Positions 27,948 through 37,433 of a stretch of 64,000 bases of DNA are shown piece after piece. This stretch comes from Lachnospiraceae bacterium (lineage in GTDB: Bacteria; Bacillota; Clostridia; Lachnospirales; Lachnospiraceae): assembly GCA_017463255.1 (NCBI GenBank), contig JAFTPP010000002.1, positions 1 to 64,000 on the forward strand, in the 5' to 3' direction. The position numbers were made by a program, and so were the translations under genes. Each line of letters starts with the position of its first letter. Position 1 is the stretch's first letter. Below the pieces are notes generated by a model. It saw only the letters and a list, made by a program, of their open reading frames with translations. It ran no database searches and was not told the DNA's origin.

Positions 27948-27950
27948 CAA
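27921..27950 (-). promoter_or_regulatory. predicted promoter of the B12 riboswitch operon, inside the terminator hairpin
   Basis: TTGAAG (plus-strand bases 27945-27950) and TATACT (27921-27926) are separated by 18 bases on the minus strand. The spacer and -10 lie in the terminator stem, and initiation would fall at the 5' end of the riboswitch. No other promoter-sized gap exists between the exporter stop and the aptamer. Confidence 0.55.
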
Positions 27951-27954
27951 TCTT

Positions 27955-29685
27955 TTATCTTTCAAACTGACTATTATAAAGCTCAGCATAAAATCCGCCT
28001 TTTGCTAAAAGTTCTTCATGCTTTCCGCTTTCTACAATGTCTCCGTCGCGCATGACAAGAATTAAATCCGCGTTCTTAATGGTAGATAATCTGTGGGCAA
28101 TAACAAAGGTTGTTCTGCCTTTGGTTAACCTATCCATTGCCTCCTGAATCAACACCTCCGTTCTGGTATCCACCGAACTTGTAGCTTCATCCAGAATAAT
28201 TAACGGAGCATTTTCTACCATGGCTCTCGCAATGGTAATTAACTGTTTTTGTCCTGCAGACAGGTTGGCGCTATCGTCCATAATGGTATCATAACCATTG
28301 GGAAGTGTTTTTATAAAATGATGGATTCCCACTGCTTTACAGGCTTTTTCAATATCTTCATCGGTTACATCCTTTTTACTGTATACCAGATTGTCCCGGA
28401 TGGTTCCTTGGAACATCCAAGTATCCTGTAATACCATACCAAACAAATCATGGATATTCTCTCTGGTCAAATCAGTAAGCGTAACGCCGTCTATCTTAAT
28501 TTCACCTTCATTTAGTTCATAAAACCGCATCAACAGATTTACTAACGTTGTCTTACCCGCACCGGTTGGTCCAACAATCGCAACCTTTTGTCCCGGCAAT
28601 GCTTTGGCGCTAAAATCCTTAATAATAATTTTTTCAGGATCATAACCAAACTTAACATGGGAAAATTCTACTTCTCCCTTTACATCAGTAAGCACCATTG
28701 TCTTGTGACTTTCATCAGATAACTCTTCTTCCCCAAGAAAATCAAATACTCTCTTACTTGCTGCAGATGCAGACTGTAAGCTGGTTGCCGCCTGGGCCAT
28801 TTGTGACAGTGGCTGGGTAAAAAGACGCACATACATCATAAATGCAACGATAACACCAAAATCGATTACATCATTCATGGTTAGTGCCGCCCCCACCACA
28901 CAGACTGCTACATAGCCGAAATTACCCACAAAGCCCATAAAAGGCATCATAAGCCCTGATAAAAACTGAGCCTTCCATCCGCTCTCATACAGATTCTGAT
29001 TAATGGTTTCAAACTGTTCTTTAAACCGTTCTTCCGCATTGTATGCTTTAATAATATTGTGTCCCGAATAAATTTCTTCCACATGACCGTTGATTGCACC
29101 AAGTTCCTTTTGTTGACGCATAAAGAACTTCTGGGAACGTCCGATAACAAGACTCATAAAGAAGAAACCGATTAATGAGGATACAATTGCAGTGACTGCC
29201 ATAATCCAGTTTGTCTTAAACATCATAAACAAACTTCCGAAGAAAAGAGTAACTGCCGTAACCAAGGTTACGATACTCTGATTTAACGTCTGTGATAATG
29301 TGTCCACATCATTGGTAACACGGCTTAATACATCGCCAAAGGTTGTGGAGTCAAAATACTTTAATGGCAAACGGTTCATTTTAAAGGATATTTCTCTACG
29401 TAATCCCTTTGAAAACTTTAGGGTAACCGTGGCCATAATATAGCTTTGAACGTAGGATAAAACAGCACCCGTCACATAAAAGCCCACCAGGATAAAGCAA
29501 ATCCGTTCAACACCTTCTAAATCAAACTCTCCCATAAGGCCGGAAGCAATCTTATTGGTAATATCTTTAATATAATCCGGTCCGATAATGGAGAAAACAG
29601 CACCAACGGTAGCACACAATAATGCAATTACTATAGCGGGCATATAGGGTTTCAAATAGGAAGTTAACTTTACATCTTTACGCAT
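27955..29685 (-). CDS. ABC exporter half-transporter, canonical site
   Basis: A 576-residue type IV (B-family) ABC exporter subunit: six membrane helices (about 15-300) followed by an ATPase domain with Walker A GPTGAGKTTL, signature LSAGQKQ, Walker B LIILDEATSSVD with catalytic Glu, and H-loop FVIAHRLST. Its start overlaps the stop of the neighbouring half-transporter by 8 bases. The partner has a degenerate site, so the two probably form a heterodimer of the BmrCD/LmrCD type, exporting drugs, lipids or peptides. The substrate is unknown. Confidence 0.92.
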   Translation of the reverse strand: MRKDVKLTSYLKPYMPAIVIALLCATVGAVFSIIGPDYIKDITNKIASGLMGEFDLEGVERICFILVGFYVTGAVLSYVQSYIMATVTLKFSKGLRREISFKMNRLPLKYFDSTTFGDVLSRVTNDVDTLSQTLNQSIVTLVTAVTLFFGSLFMMFKTNWIMAVTAIVSSLIGFFFMSLVIGRSQKFFMRQQKELGAINGHVEEIYSGHNIIKAYNAEERFKEQFETINQNLYESGWKAQFLSGLMMPFMGFVGNFGYVAVCVVGAALTMNDVIDFGVIVAFMMYVRLFTQPLSQMAQAATSLQSASAASKRVFDFLGEEELSDESHKTMVLTDVKGEVEFSHVKFGYDPEKIIIKDFSAKALPGQKVAIVGPTGAGKTTLVNLLMRFYELNEGEIKIDGVTLTDLTRENIHDLFGMVLQDTWMFQGTIRDNLVYSKKDVTDEDIEKACKAVGIHHFIKTLPNGYDTIMDDSANLSAGQKQLITIARAMVENAPLIILDEATSSVDTRTEVLIQEAMDRLTKGRTTFVIAHRLSTIKNADLILVMRDGDIVESGKHEELLAKGGFYAELYNSQFER

Positions 29686-31441
29686 TGGCTAATTCCTCCT
29701 TTGATAACTGTGAATATGCAATTTCCTGATACACACTACAGTTTTTCATAAGCTCTGCATGTGTTCCTTTTCCCACCATTTTACCTTCATCTAATACAAG
29801 AATTAGGTCTGCATCCATAATGGTTCCGATTCGCTGGGCTACAATAATATTGGTCACATCTGCTGTTTCTTCTCTTAACGCTTTCCTCAGAATTCTGTCT
29901 GTTCTGTAATCCAATGCTGAAAAAGAATCATCAAACAAATAAATCTCCGGCTTTGCACAAACTGCTCTTGCAATGGACAATCGCTGCTTCTGTCCCCCGG
30001 AAACATTGGTTCCTCCCTGCGCAATATGTGCTTGATATCCGTCTTCCATTTTTGCAATAAACTCTTCTGCCTGGGCTATTCTTGCCGCATGTTCGATATC
30101 CTTTTCAGACGACTTTTCTTCTACCCCATAATCCCCAAAATCAATGTTGTTTTCCACCGTTCCGCTAAAAAGAACCGCTTTTTGCGGCACGTAACCTAAT
30201 TTATTCCGAAGCTCCTTAAGGTTATAATCTTTTACATTTAAACCGTCAATCAGCACTTCACCCTCTGTTGCATCATAGAATCGGGGAATCAGATTTAACA
30301 AAGTACTCTTTCCGCTACCGGTAGAGCCAATAATTGCTACTGTTTCTCCTTGTTTTGCACTAAAACTAATATGTTCCAGTACATAATCTCCGGCATCCGG
30401 GTATTTAAAAGAAACGTCCCTAAATTCAATACATCCTTTCACATTAGAATCAGGGGTCTTATCTCCGTCTTTTATGGATTCTTTCATCTCAAATACTTCC
30501 AAAATACGCTTTGCAGACACTGCCGCCCTTGGAAGAATAATGAAAATAATGGTTAGCATCATAAAAGACATAACTACCTGCATAGCATATGAGGTAAACA
30601 CTACCATATCGCTAAATATCGTAATTTTGGAGGTTAACGCTGCTTTATTAATCAAATATGCTCCAATCCAGTAAATGGAAAGGCTCAGTCCATTCATGGC
30701 AATGCTCATTCCCGGATTCATAATCGCCATAACCCTATTTGCCACAAGATTATTATGCGTTAACTCTTCATTTGCCTCTTCAAACTTCTTTTCCTGATAT
30801 TCTTCTGCATTGTAAGCCCTTACCACTCGCATACCAAGAAGATTTTCACGCGTCACATTGTTTAAGTTATCCGTTAACCCCTGAATTTTTCTGAATCTTG
30901 GGAGTGCAAATAACGCAACAAACACAAGAATCACTAAAATAAACAGGATTGCAATTCCTGTTGCAAGACTCCATTGCCACTCTTTTCCTGATATCTTTAA
31001 TATAGCCCATACACCCATGATTGGTGCTTTAATCATAACCTGCATACCCATGGAAATAAACATTTGCACTTGTACCACATCATTAGTAGATCGGGTAATC
31101 AGACTTGCTGTAGAAAAATGATTGATTTCTTCCATGGAAAAAGACTGCACCTTATCATACACAAGAGAGCGCAATCTTTTTGAAATTCCTGCCGCTATTC
31201 TTGCCACAAAGAATCCCACTACGCAAGAAGACACAAGGCTTCCTAAAGCACATAACAGCATATATCCTCCGGCTTTCCATATTTCCGACATGGCACTGCC
31301 CTTCGTTTGAACAAGTACAGTAATCTCTGACATATAATCCGGAAGCTTTAAATCAAGCCATACCTGCATAACAATAAAAATAACACTGACCGCCATGCAT
31401 ATCCATTCTTCACTTTTAAGATATTTAAAAATCTTAATCAT
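29678..31441 (-). CDS. ABC exporter half-transporter, degenerate catalytic site
   Basis: A 587-residue partner subunit with the same layout. Walker A is GSTGSGKSTLL and the signature is VSGGQKQRLSIARA. However, Walker B ends in YLFDDSFSALD, with Asp replacing the catalytic Glu, and the H-loop His is replaced (IVAQRIGT). This pattern marks the non-hydrolysing site of heterodimeric exporters. GAGGTGAACGATAG precedes the ATG. It is upstream of its partner and overlaps it by 8 bases. A strong hairpin separates it from the preceding MacB-like gene. Confidence 0.92.
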   Translation of the reverse strand: MIKIFKYLKSEEWICMAVSVIFIVMQVWLDLKLPDYMSEITVLVQTKGSAMSEIWKAGGYMLLCALGSLVSSCVVGFFVARIAAGISKRLRSLVYDKVQSFSMEEINHFSTASLITRSTNDVVQVQMFISMGMQVMIKAPIMGVWAILKISGKEWQWSLATGIAILFILVILVFVALFALPRFRKIQGLTDNLNNVTRENLLGMRVVRAYNAEEYQEKKFEEANEELTHNNLVANRVMAIMNPGMSIAMNGLSLSIYWIGAYLINKAALTSKITIFSDMVVFTSYAMQVVMSFMMLTIIFIILPRAAVSAKRILEVFEMKESIKDGDKTPDSNVKGCIEFRDVSFKYPDAGDYVLEHISFSAKQGETVAIIGSTGSGKSTLLNLIPRFYDATEGEVLIDGLNVKDYNLKELRNKLGYVPQKAVLFSGTVENNIDFGDYGVEEKSSEKDIEHAARIAQAEEFIAKMEDGYQAHIAQGGTNVSGGQKQRLSIARAVCAKPEIYLFDDSFSALDYRTDRILRKALREETADVTNIIVAQRIGTIMDADLILVLDEGKMVGKGTHAELMKNCSVYQEIAYSQLSKEELANA

Positions 31442-31473
31442 CTATCGTTCACCTCAAACACACCCTAAAATCA

Positions 31474-31505
31474 GTACACGCCGGGATACTATCCCGGCAG
31501 TGTAC
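31474..31505 (-). other. strong intergenic hairpin between two ABC systems
   Basis: The near-perfect inverted repeat GTACACGCCGGGAT-act-ATCCCGGCaGTGTAC lies between the MacB-like gene and the exporter pair. It is GC-rich but not followed by a run of T, so its role as terminator, mRNA processing site or protein-binding site is open. Confidence 0.6.
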
Positions 31506-31511
31506 AATCGC

Positions 31512-34310
31512 TTATTCACTTCTCAATGCTTCTACCGGATTCTTTTTAGCTGCAAATCTTGAAGGAATCAAGCCTGCAATCAATGTAAGAATCATACTGA
31601 TAGCCACTAAAATAACAGCTCCTCCCACCGGAAGTTTAGCTAAATTGCGAACATCACCAAGTGCATAAATAATTGCGTTAATCGGAATTAATAACAATAA
31701 CGTTACTATTATACCCATCATACCGGCAACAAATCCCACAATTAAAGTTTCTGCATTGAACACTCTTGAAATATCTTTTTTTGAAGCACCGATACTTCTT
31801 AAAATACCGATTTCTTTTGTTCTTTCCAATACTGAAATATATGTGATAATACCAATCATAATGGATGAAACAACCAATGAAATTGCAACAAACGCAATCA
31901 ATACATAACTGATAAGATCAATAATAGTAGTAATTGAACTCATCATAATACCTACATAATCTGTAAAAGTAATCTTATATTCCTCTTTACCTTCGGCAAT
32001 CTTATTATCATTATAAGTCTCAATAATATCCATGATACTTTCTTTTGCTTCAAAAGAAACAGGATACAGATTGATGGTTCTGGGACTATCAAGGTCTACC
32101 ATACCAAGTTTTAAAAGGTTACCGTCATAGGTATTTTCTTCCTCATCCCCATAACCTAAGTAGCTTTGCATTAATAATTCTAATTCAGCCTCACTTAATG
32201 TAGATAAATATGCCACTTCTTCGTCAGACAAATTCGTCAGGTCGATTTTACTCATATCCATAAAGCCTTCCGGAACCTGACCTATGCCTTCCATCTGGCT
32301 TAAGTCCATACCCGCCATCTGACTCATATCCATGCCTTCCATCTGACTCATATCCATGCCCTCGAACTGGCTCATATCCATGCCCTCGAACTGACTTAAA
32401 TCCGCTTCTTCGGATACTTCTTCCTCTTCAAATACCTTTCCTGTAAAAATATCTACATTGGGGTTTGCAAGCTGCTCTTTCACAATTTCCTGCTCATTCA
32501 CAAGATTAATCACATATTCCGTCAAATCAGATGTATATCCGATAACCCCTGTGATGGACGAAGAAACTGCATCAGCAGAAGGTCTTATGATACCTACAAT
32601 CTTTAAATCGATTCCGTTATTAACGACTTCCTTTAAGAACTCTTCATCCTGACTTCTGTCTACCCACACATTATTGGCTTTTTCATAATATGCCGTATTC
32701 AGTACAAGTTTATAAGTAGTATTTAAGATTTCATCATAAGTAAAGCGGCTGACTTCAGACTTTTCTTCCACTACTTCACCCATAATAATATCCTTCATAA
32801 TGCCTTCTACTTCGCTCACGTCCATAAGACCCAAAGCATATAAGGCAAAATCGGCAATTTCGTTATCATCCGATACAACCACTACCAATTCATCGTAACT
32901 TGAAGGCCATCTTCCCGCAATTACATCATACTGGGAATGTAACAGTTCATCATTTCCAAGCATCTCCTGGAATAAAGAAATATTAGCCATAGGGCTCATA
33001 GTTGCCATGGCACCACTCATGGTTCCGAATCCCATATCTTCCATAAGAGTTGAAGGATTCACCTGCTGAATATTTTCTGTGGTATCAGAATTAAAAATCT
33101 GAAGGTCCAACTGATAACCATACTGAATCGCATTCAGATAATCTTTGATATTCGTTTCATCGCTTTCAATATAACTCTTAAACGCAGCCAAATCATTCTT
33201 AGCCACCTGTGCTGTAACCATAGACATCATATCAATCATAATGTCATTAGAGTAAACTGCGTCAAGCTCATGCTTCTCACCCTTAGCACTGCTTGTTCCC
33301 ATCATGGAATTCATCATGGAAGTCATATCTACTGTTTCGCTCTCAATCATAATCGGATAAGAAGAAAGTGTATCTTCCTGCACCTGATTGATATATAACT
33401 GTACACCGTTAGATACGGATAAAATCAACGCAATACCAATAATACCGATACTACCTGCAAACGCAGTCATAATGGTACGTCCCTTCTTAGTCATCAGGTT
33501 ATTTAAACTAAGGGATAAGGCTGTAAAGAAAGACATAGATGTATTTTTCTTACGTCCTTTAGAAGGTACCTGTTCCGGATTATTTTTAAGCCATTCTTCT
33601 TTTTCTTTTAAATCCTGTTCCAACGCTTCATTGGTATAAGGATTTGTATCATCAACGATAGAACCGTCTTTTAAACGGATAATTCGGTTACTGTATTCCT
33701 CAGCAAGTTCCGGGTTATGAGTAACCATAATAATCAATCTGTCTTTTGCGATTTCCTTTAACAGTTCCATAATCTGTACACTGGTTTCAGAGTCAAGGGC
33801 ACCTGTAGGTTCATCTGCCAATAAAATATCAGGATTATTAATGAGTGCTCGTGCAATTGCTACACGCTGCATCTGTCCACCTGACATCTGATTTGGTTTT
33901 TTATGCATCTGATCCTTTAATCCGACTTTTTCAAGCACCTCTTTTGCACGGGCTCTTCGCTCCGATTTTGAAATACCGGATAAGGTAAGTGCCAGTTCTA
34001 CGTTAGATAATACTGTCTGATGAGGAATCAGATTATAACTTTGAAATACGAAACCAATGGAATGGTTACGGTATGTATCCCAATCCTTATCCTTATATTT
34101 CTTGGTTGATTTTCCGTTAATCACCAAGTCACCCTTATCATACTGGTCAAGACCACCAATAATATTTAACATGGTCGTCTTACCGGAACCACTCTGACCA
34201 AGGATGGTTACAAATTCGCTTTCTCTGAAATTCAGACTTACACCATTTAAGGCATGCTGGGTAAAATCCCCTGTTGTATAAGTCTTTTGAATATCTATTA
34301 ACTGAAGCAT
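31512..34310 (-). CDS. ABC ATPase-permease fusion (MacB-like, FtsX core) with Met-rich repeat
   Basis: A 932-residue protein joining an N-terminal ATPase (about 1-235; Walker A GQSGSGKTTML, signature MSGGQMQRVAIARAL, Walker B ILLADEPTGALD) to an FtsX/MacB permease. One membrane helix near 275-295 is followed by a very long extracellular region (about 300-790) and three C-terminal helices (about 795-925). Type VII ABC systems of this kind act as mechanotransmission machines, in lipoprotein transport or in peptide and toxin resistance. The extracellular region contains a five-unit MDMSQ[FM]EG repeat (bases 32284-32403). The ATG has a GGAGAAATAT site. Confidence 0.88.
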   Translation of the reverse strand: MLQLIDIQKTYTTGDFTQHALNGVSLNFRESEFVTILGQSGSGKTTMLNIIGGLDQYDKGDLVINGKSTKKYKDKDWDTYRNHSIGFVFQSYNLIPHQTVLSNVELALTLSGISKSERRARAKEVLEKVGLKDQMHKKPNQMSGGQMQRVAIARALINNPDILLADEPTGALDSETSVQIMELLKEIAKDRLIIMVTHNPELAEEYSNRIIRLKDGSIVDDTNPYTNEALEQDLKEKEEWLKNNPEQVPSKGRKKNTSMSFFTALSLSLNNLMTKKGRTIMTAFAGSIGIIGIALILSVSNGVQLYINQVQEDTLSSYPIMIESETVDMTSMMNSMMGTSSAKGEKHELDAVYSNDIMIDMMSMVTAQVAKNDLAAFKSYIESDETNIKDYLNAIQYGYQLDLQIFNSDTTENIQQVNPSTLMEDMGFGTMSGAMATMSPMANISLFQEMLGNDELLHSQYDVIAGRWPSSYDELVVVVSDDNEIADFALYALGLMDVSEVEGIMKDIIMGEVVEEKSEVSRFTYDEILNTTYKLVLNTAYYEKANNVWVDRSQDEEFLKEVVNNGIDLKIVGIIRPSADAVSSSITGVIGYTSDLTEYVINLVNEQEIVKEQLANPNVDIFTGKVFEEEEVSEEADLSQFEGMDMSQFEGMDMSQMEGMDMSQMAGMDLSQMEGIGQVPEGFMDMSKIDLTNLSDEEVAYLSTLSEAELELLMQSYLGYGDEEENTYDGNLLKLGMVDLDSPRTINLYPVSFEAKESIMDIIETYNDNKIAEGKEEYKITFTDYVGIMMSSITTIIDLISYVLIAFVAISLVVSSIMIGIITYISVLERTKEIGILRSIGASKKDISRVFNAETLIVGFVAGMMGIIVTLLLLIPINAIIYALGDVRNLAKLPVGGAVILVAISMILTLIAGLIPSRFAAKKNPVEALRSE
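32284..32403 (-). repeat. five tandem 24-bp units coding Met-rich octapeptides
   Basis: Five in-frame copies of a 24-base unit encode variants of MDMSQFEG, MDMSQMEG, MDMSQMAG and MDLSQMEG. The units are nearly identical at the DNA level, indicating recent expansion by slippage or unequal exchange. They lie in the extracellular domain of the MacB-like transporter. Confidence 0.85.
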
Positions 34311-34361
34311 ATATTTCTCCTTCCACTTTTATCCATGGTTATTATCATACAGCAAAGAAAA

Positions 34362-34404
34362 AAACACAAGGAAATATTTATAAAAAAAATATAACCTTGT
34401 GTTT
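34362..34404 (-). terminator. terminator of the Bce/GH31/MBL unit
   Basis: AAACACAAGG and CCTTGTGTTT form the arms around an A/T-rich loop, followed on the minus strand by TTTTTTC. It lies 40 bases after the metallohydrolase stop. Confidence 0.75.
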
Positions 34405-34446
34405 ATAATTTCTTAATAATATCACCAAATTATATTACGCTAATCA

Positions 34447-35277
34447 TTATGCCCCGTAATCTTGTCCCGTAAACAAATACTGTATCTGTTCCGGCAAAAG
34501 TTGATGCATCATTTCAAACCCTTCCCTACCGGTACAGTGTCCGGTATAAAAAACAGTATTTTCATACTTTTTCAAATGCTCTGCAAGTTCTTCCACCAAT
34601 TCCTGCTTGGGTGGCTGCTTGGTTCTTGGATTGCTGATATGAAGTCCTCCAAAGACAGCTCTTAACTTTTTATCCCCTAAAAATTCTTCCGCTCTTTTCA
34701 GAATATTCACCACACCGCAGTGCATACAGCCTGCAATAAGATACGCATCCGTCCCTTGGGTAATTAACAAGCTCTGTTCATGATTAAAAGAATCCTGCAC
34801 ATATTCTCCATTTTGCATTACTTTTAAATGGGAATTAGAATCCGCCATGCATTCCCTCTTTTTCACATCACCAAACAAAAGCAATTCATCATCAATCCTA
34901 AGCTCTTTACTAACCCAGTGAATCCTGTCACTCTTCTTTAATTCCGGTTCCATCCCGATATAGACAAAACCGCCTTCTTTCTTAGAATAATAATCCCCTG
35001 TTGCTTCTACCCTTAAATATATGTCTGCTTTGGAATTCATTTGCATAAAATGCCGTAACCCTCCCGTATGGTCATAGTGACCATGGGACAGAATCACCGT
35101 ATCAACGTCTTTTAAATCAATTCCAAGCCGTTTCCCATTCTTAGCAAACAAATCGCTGGCACCCAAATCAAACAATATCTTATGCTTTTTTGTTTCGATA
35201 TAATAACTCAGTCCGTGCTCGCAAGGTATTAGCGTAGCATCCTGGCTGATATCTTCCACAAGATTTCTTACGTACAT
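34447..35277 (-). CDS. metallo-beta-lactamase-fold hydrolase
   Basis: A 276-residue MBL-fold protein of the DHPPS-like (7,8-dihydropterin-6-methyl-4-(beta-D-ribofuranosyl)-aminobenzene 5'-phosphate synthase) group: SHGHYDHTGGL near 68-78, 'GCMHCGVVNIL' near 185 and 'YTGHCTG' near 250 supply metal ligands. GGAGAG precedes the ATG at 35277, trimming six residues. It follows the GH31 gene by 27 bases on the same strand. The substrate is unknown; proteins of this type in anaerobes are often annotated without evidence. Confidence 0.85.
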   Translation of the reverse strand: MYVRNLVEDISQDATLIPCEHGLSYYIETKKHKILFDLGASDLFAKNGKRLGIDLKDVDTVILSHGHYDHTGGLRHFMQMNSKADIYLRVEATGDYYSKKEGGFVYIGMEPELKKSDRIHWVSKELRIDDELLLFGDVKKRECMADSNSHLKVMQNGEYVQDSFNHEQSLLITQGTDAYLIAGCMHCGVVNILKRAEEFLGDKKLRAVFGGLHISNPRTKQPPKQELVEELAEHLKKYENTVFYTGHCTGREGFEMMHQLLPEQIQYLFTGQDYGA

Positions 35278-35304
35278 ATTACTCTCCATTTCCAAACTGT
35301 ATCC

Positions 35305-37410
35305 CTAATTAATGCGCTTTCCCCGTAAGATTTCTCCGTCACGCATGGTAATCTTACGAAGATTTTTTGGATTCTCATAGTCCTTGGTAAATCCATCATC
35401 CGAATACATTTCATATTCCACCGCCTTAAATTCCCCGTTTAAAATATTCGGATTTACCAGTAAGATGAGATTCTTATCATCCAAGGTATCAGTATTCTTC
35501 ATTTCCTTACTCATGGCATTTCCTGCACAAGGAATAATGGAACACTGCCGAACAAATACCAACACTTCATTTAAGGCACATTCCACATAATGATGACCTT
35601 TTTCCAAAATATCAACATCCACATCCATTGGGCTTCTAAAACGATACATTTTCATTTCTTCCGGCAAATATACATATCTTCCCGTGGCATTCTGGGTGTA
35701 GACCGGCGCTATCATCATATTTTCGCCTATCATAAGCTGGTCCTCTACCTGTGTAGCATGCTTATCATCCGGAAATTCCCATGCTAACGGTCTAAAATAC
35801 ATGTCTCCCCGCAATGCAGCCTTCATATACTCACTATACAAATAAGGCAGGAAGAAATATCTTAAACGTATCATATTTTTAAAATCTTCTGTCCGCTCAA
35901 AAGCATAGGCTTCCTGTCTTCTGGTTCCTGCCGCACTGTGATTTCTCATAAGAGGCGTAAACATTCCCCACTGGGTAAAACGCAAAGCCAAATCTTCTGT
36001 CACATTAGAGCCAAAGCCGCCGATATCCGAACCTACAAATAGGAATCCGCACATATTAAGACCTACCATCTGTTTCATGCTAAGTAAGATATGTGACCAC
36101 CAGGACTGATTGTCCCCTGTCCAGATTCCACCATAACGGTGCATTCCGATATAAGATGCTCTGGAAAACAATAACATTCTCTTATGGGGCTCTATTTTAT
36201 CAAGAGCCTCACCTGCTGCCCTTGTCATATTAAATCCGTACAGATTATGCACCAAATCGTGTCTGATTTTTTGTCCATCCATATTATGGTAAAAGGTTTC
36301 ATAATCCTTGTGTCTGTTGGATAATCCTGCCACCATTCCCGTAAAGGCAAAGAATTCCTCTATATCCAATTCTTTTGACTTATATTCTTCTATCTTTTCA
36401 AATACTTCCTTAAGATGTTTTTCAGAATAAAAGATTGCAGGTTCATTCATATCATTCCAAAATCCTTCAATCCCTTTATCTGTTAAGAAACGGTACTTCT
36501 GCCCAAACCATTTTCTGACATCGCTGTTTAACACATCCGGAAAATGTACTTTTCCCGGCCACACACCTGCCACATAGTCATTTCCGTCCTCATCCTTACA
36601 AAAATAATCATTGGACACACCTTCTTCGTATACGTCGTAGCCCTTTTCTATTTTTACCCCTGCATCAATAATGGGAACCAGTCTGATTCCTCTGTCTTTC
36701 ATCTTATGGACAAAGTCTTCAAATTCAGGGAAACGCTCCTTATGAAGTGTAAAATCTTTATATGCTTCCATATAATCAATATCAAGGTAAATGGAATCAA
36801 CCGGAATTCCATTGTTCTGATAACCGTCTGCAACCGCGGTTACTTCGTTTTCATCCATGTAACTCCAACGGCACTGGCCAAATCCCATTCCCCATTTAGG
36901 CGGAATATAGCTTCGTCCGATTAACTCACGGAATTCCTTAACAATTTCCATTGGTGTATTTCCTGTAAGGTAATATAAATTTGCATCTTTACTCTCACAG
37001 GTAATCTCTAACTTAGAAGATGATGTATACCCTATATCAAAGATAACCTTTCCCGGACAATCTACAAAAAGCCCAAAGTTCTCTTTTCCTTGCACTACCA
37101 AAAAATTATGGGCGCCGTAAAGAGACACCTTATCTTCTGTATGGTTTGGGTCATCCGCACATAAGCTGTGATAGATATATCCCCTTTTATTGATTCCCCT
37201 CATGGATTCCCCAAGACCATATACAATATCATCCTTATCCATATCATAGGAAATCACAATCTGATTCTTATTTTCATCAATACAAACAGACAGCATTTGC
37301 GGCAGCTTATCAGTAACCATAAGCTTATCCCACGCCCGGTATCCGTCCTCGATTACTTTTACCACTGCTTCTGTATTAATTGGTGTACCGATTATTCTTT
37401 TTTGAATCAT
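35305..37410 (-). CDS. glycoside hydrolase family 31 (alpha-glucosidase-type)
   Basis: An intracellular GH31 protein of about 701 residues without signal peptide. The nucleophile motif FWNDMNEPAIF lies near 325 and the acid/base region VGSDIGGFGSN near 455; the N-terminal galactose-mutarotase-like beta domain precedes the barrel. Family members cleave alpha-linked glucose or xylose. GGAGG stands 10 bases before the ATG at 37410, removing seven ORF residues. It is placed directly after the BceB gene (23 bases), which is unusual for a sugar enzyme; it may share the bce transcript or have its own promoter. Confidence 0.9.
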   Translation of the reverse strand: MIQKRIIGTPINTEAVVKVIEDGYRAWDKLMVTDKLPQMLSVCIDENKNQIVISYDMDKDDIVYGLGESMRGINKRGYIYHSLCADDPNHTEDKVSLYGAHNFLVVQGKENFGLFVDCPGKVIFDIGYTSSSKLEITCESKDANLYYLTGNTPMEIVKEFRELIGRSYIPPKWGMGFGQCRWSYMDENEVTAVADGYQNNGIPVDSIYLDIDYMEAYKDFTLHKERFPEFEDFVHKMKDRGIRLVPIIDAGVKIEKGYDVYEEGVSNDYFCKDEDGNDYVAGVWPGKVHFPDVLNSDVRKWFGQKYRFLTDKGIEGFWNDMNEPAIFYSEKHLKEVFEKIEEYKSKELDIEEFFAFTGMVAGLSNRHKDYETFYHNMDGQKIRHDLVHNLYGFNMTRAAGEALDKIEPHKRMLLFSRASYIGMHRYGGIWTGDNQSWWSHILLSMKQMVGLNMCGFLFVGSDIGGFGSNVTEDLALRFTQWGMFTPLMRNHSAAGTRRQEAYAFERTEDFKNMIRLRYFFLPYLYSEYMKAALRGDMYFRPLAWEFPDDKHATQVEDQLMIGENMMIAPVYTQNATGRYVYLPEEMKMYRFRSPMDVDVDILEKGHHYVECALNEVLVFVRQCSIIPCAGNAMSKEMKNTDTLDDKNLILLVNPNILNGEFKAVEYEMYSDDGFTKDYENPKNLRKITMRDGEILRGKRIN

Positions 37411-37433
37411 ATTGTAAAATCCTCCATGCATAT

